Shown here: positions 63,326 through 64,000 of the stretch, in pieces
Layout: each line of letters begins with the position of its first letter
How positions within the stretch are numbered: position 1 is the first letter of the stretch
From: Trachythela sp. YZ-2020
Taxonomy: Eukaryota > Cnidaria > Anthozoa > Malacalcyonacea > Clavulariidae
Assembly (NCBI GenBank): GCA_016169945.1
Contig: JADLSH010000236.1
Location: 3,396,001-3,460,000 of the forward strand
Direction of reading: 5' to 3'
Length of the DNA: 64,000 bases
Made by a program: the position numbers and the translations under genes
The notes under the pieces: model-generated
Database searches by the model: none
Seen by the model: only the letters and a program-made list of their open reading frames with translations
What the model was told of the DNA's origin: nothing

Positions 63326-63665
63326 GCTTCAATGTACCACTGTGGGTGGCGAACTGATTTATGTTAAGCTGCGACTTGAATTTTATTAGGTAATTTATCT
63401 TCGCCTGTGGTAACAAACTTGACAAACGTTTCTTCTTTTGTTCCTGCTGCAGGGGCAAACTTATATTCGCTTTTATTCTGTTTTCTTTTGTGTACTACGT
63501 TTCTAGATTATATTGTTTTTGTGTACCGCGATAAAGTCAGAAACTATATATAATTTCAGGATTATTTCGTTTTTGTTTACAATTTGACACTTATGTGTTC
63601 AATGAAGCATTACGAATAATTATACTTCGTTAATCCGTTATATTATGCGAAGACTGTTTCTATAC
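63326..63665. other. 5' flank of the small Cys-rich gene
   Basis: Nothing recognised. The T-rich run TTTCTTCTTTTGTTC at 63430-63444 has no assigned role. Confidence 0.35.
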
Positions 63666-64000
63666 AGGGTGTATCAAAAAAACTGCAAATACCATAATTT
63701 GTATGCACGAGATCATACATTCAATGGCTGTGCAAATAATTACGCTTCTGGGATTTGAAAATACGTTTCCCAGGGGTATCAAAACAAGCACACAAAGTGA
63801 ATTAAACTTATGAGTTCGATTACGAATGGCTCAGTTTACGAATGACTGCTGTCGAGTTTTGAGTTTGGGCGTACTTTAAAACAAGAAATACTCTTTGCTC
63901 TGTTGTTAGCTGAGCCATTCGTAATCGAACTAATTTTAATTCACTTTGTGTGCTTATTTTGATAGTACTGCACGTGGAAACGTATTTTCAAATCCCAGAA
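63666..64000. mobile_element. Foldback transposon truncated by the window edge, end CAGGGTGTATC
   Basis: Starts CAGGGTGTATCAAAAAAACT. Long arms: TTCTGGGATTTGAAAATACG at 63748, TTCGATTACGAATGGCTCAG at about 63816, and their complements from 63908 to the window end. The loop is about 70 bp. The right terminus is outside the window. Same terminal motif as 4262-5018. Confidence 0.75.

Overview
The window is animal nuclear DNA, probably from a cnidarian and most likely an anthozoan. The reasons are intron-split metazoan genes with GT-AG junctions, two intronless Shaker-type potassium channels (cnidarians are known for a large Shaker expansion), AT-rich introns, and many CR1-like LINEs, Penelope-like remnants, hAT-type MITEs and foldback elements. 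The host assignment is inference. No bacterial operon, CRISPR array or rRNA gene was seen.

Layout, left to right. 469-2682 (+) holds the last four coding exons of NAA15, the auxiliary subunit of the NatA N-terminal acetyltransferase. 5471-7848 (+) is a complete three-exon RHBDD1/RHBDL4 rhomboid protease with catalytic Ser/His, a ubiquitin-interacting motif and a p97-binding tail. 8563-9813 (-) is an intronless Shaker-like Kv channel. 10.3-16.4 kb is a retroelement graveyard (LINE 3' end, decayed LINE body, Penelope-like 3' end). 16545-24587 (-) is a coiled-coil gene I do not recognise; its first intron carries a 3.3-kb foldback element. 25010-29071 (+) is a beta-glucuronidase (GUSB) pseudogene fragment broken by at least three insertions. 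29914-32471 (-) is an unrecognised gene with a basic coiled-coil N-terminus and a long Pro/Thr-rich repeat whose frame is interrupted. 33-38.8 kb is mainly transposon-derived. 38816-39994 (+) is a second intronless Kv channel. 40972-54707 (-) is a complete 16-exon DAW1/WDR69 gene of 415 codons (dynein assembly, cilia), with a LINE, MITEs and a 15-bp minisatellite in its introns. 55-58.5 kb contains a 1.5-kb DNA transposon, a LINE 3' end and a hAT-type MITE. 59158-61327 (-) is a complete four-exon secreted phospholipase A2. 62944-63325 (-) shows the first exons of a small Cys-rich gene. The right edge cuts through another foldback transposon.

The host genes are ordinary neighbours with unrelated roles (translation-linked acetylation, ER proteolysis, membrane excitability, ciliary dynein import, secreted lipid hydrolysis); there is no pathway cluster. 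The most interesting material is mobile: (i) the foldback element whose arms are built from diverged modules about 197 bp long; (ii) repeated motifs resembling a hammerhead ribozyme core, one at the end of a Penelope-like remnant; (iii) several MITEs with exact 8-bp target duplications, one of them only 42 bp long and sitting inside a GUSB exon; and (iv) triplicated 3' splice sites in RHBDD1. Both Kv channels also depart from the Shaker consensus at the outermost S4 charge and the S6 PVP hinge.

Exon boundaries were assigned by eye from splice consensus, phase continuity and remembered family sequences. No alignment or search was run.
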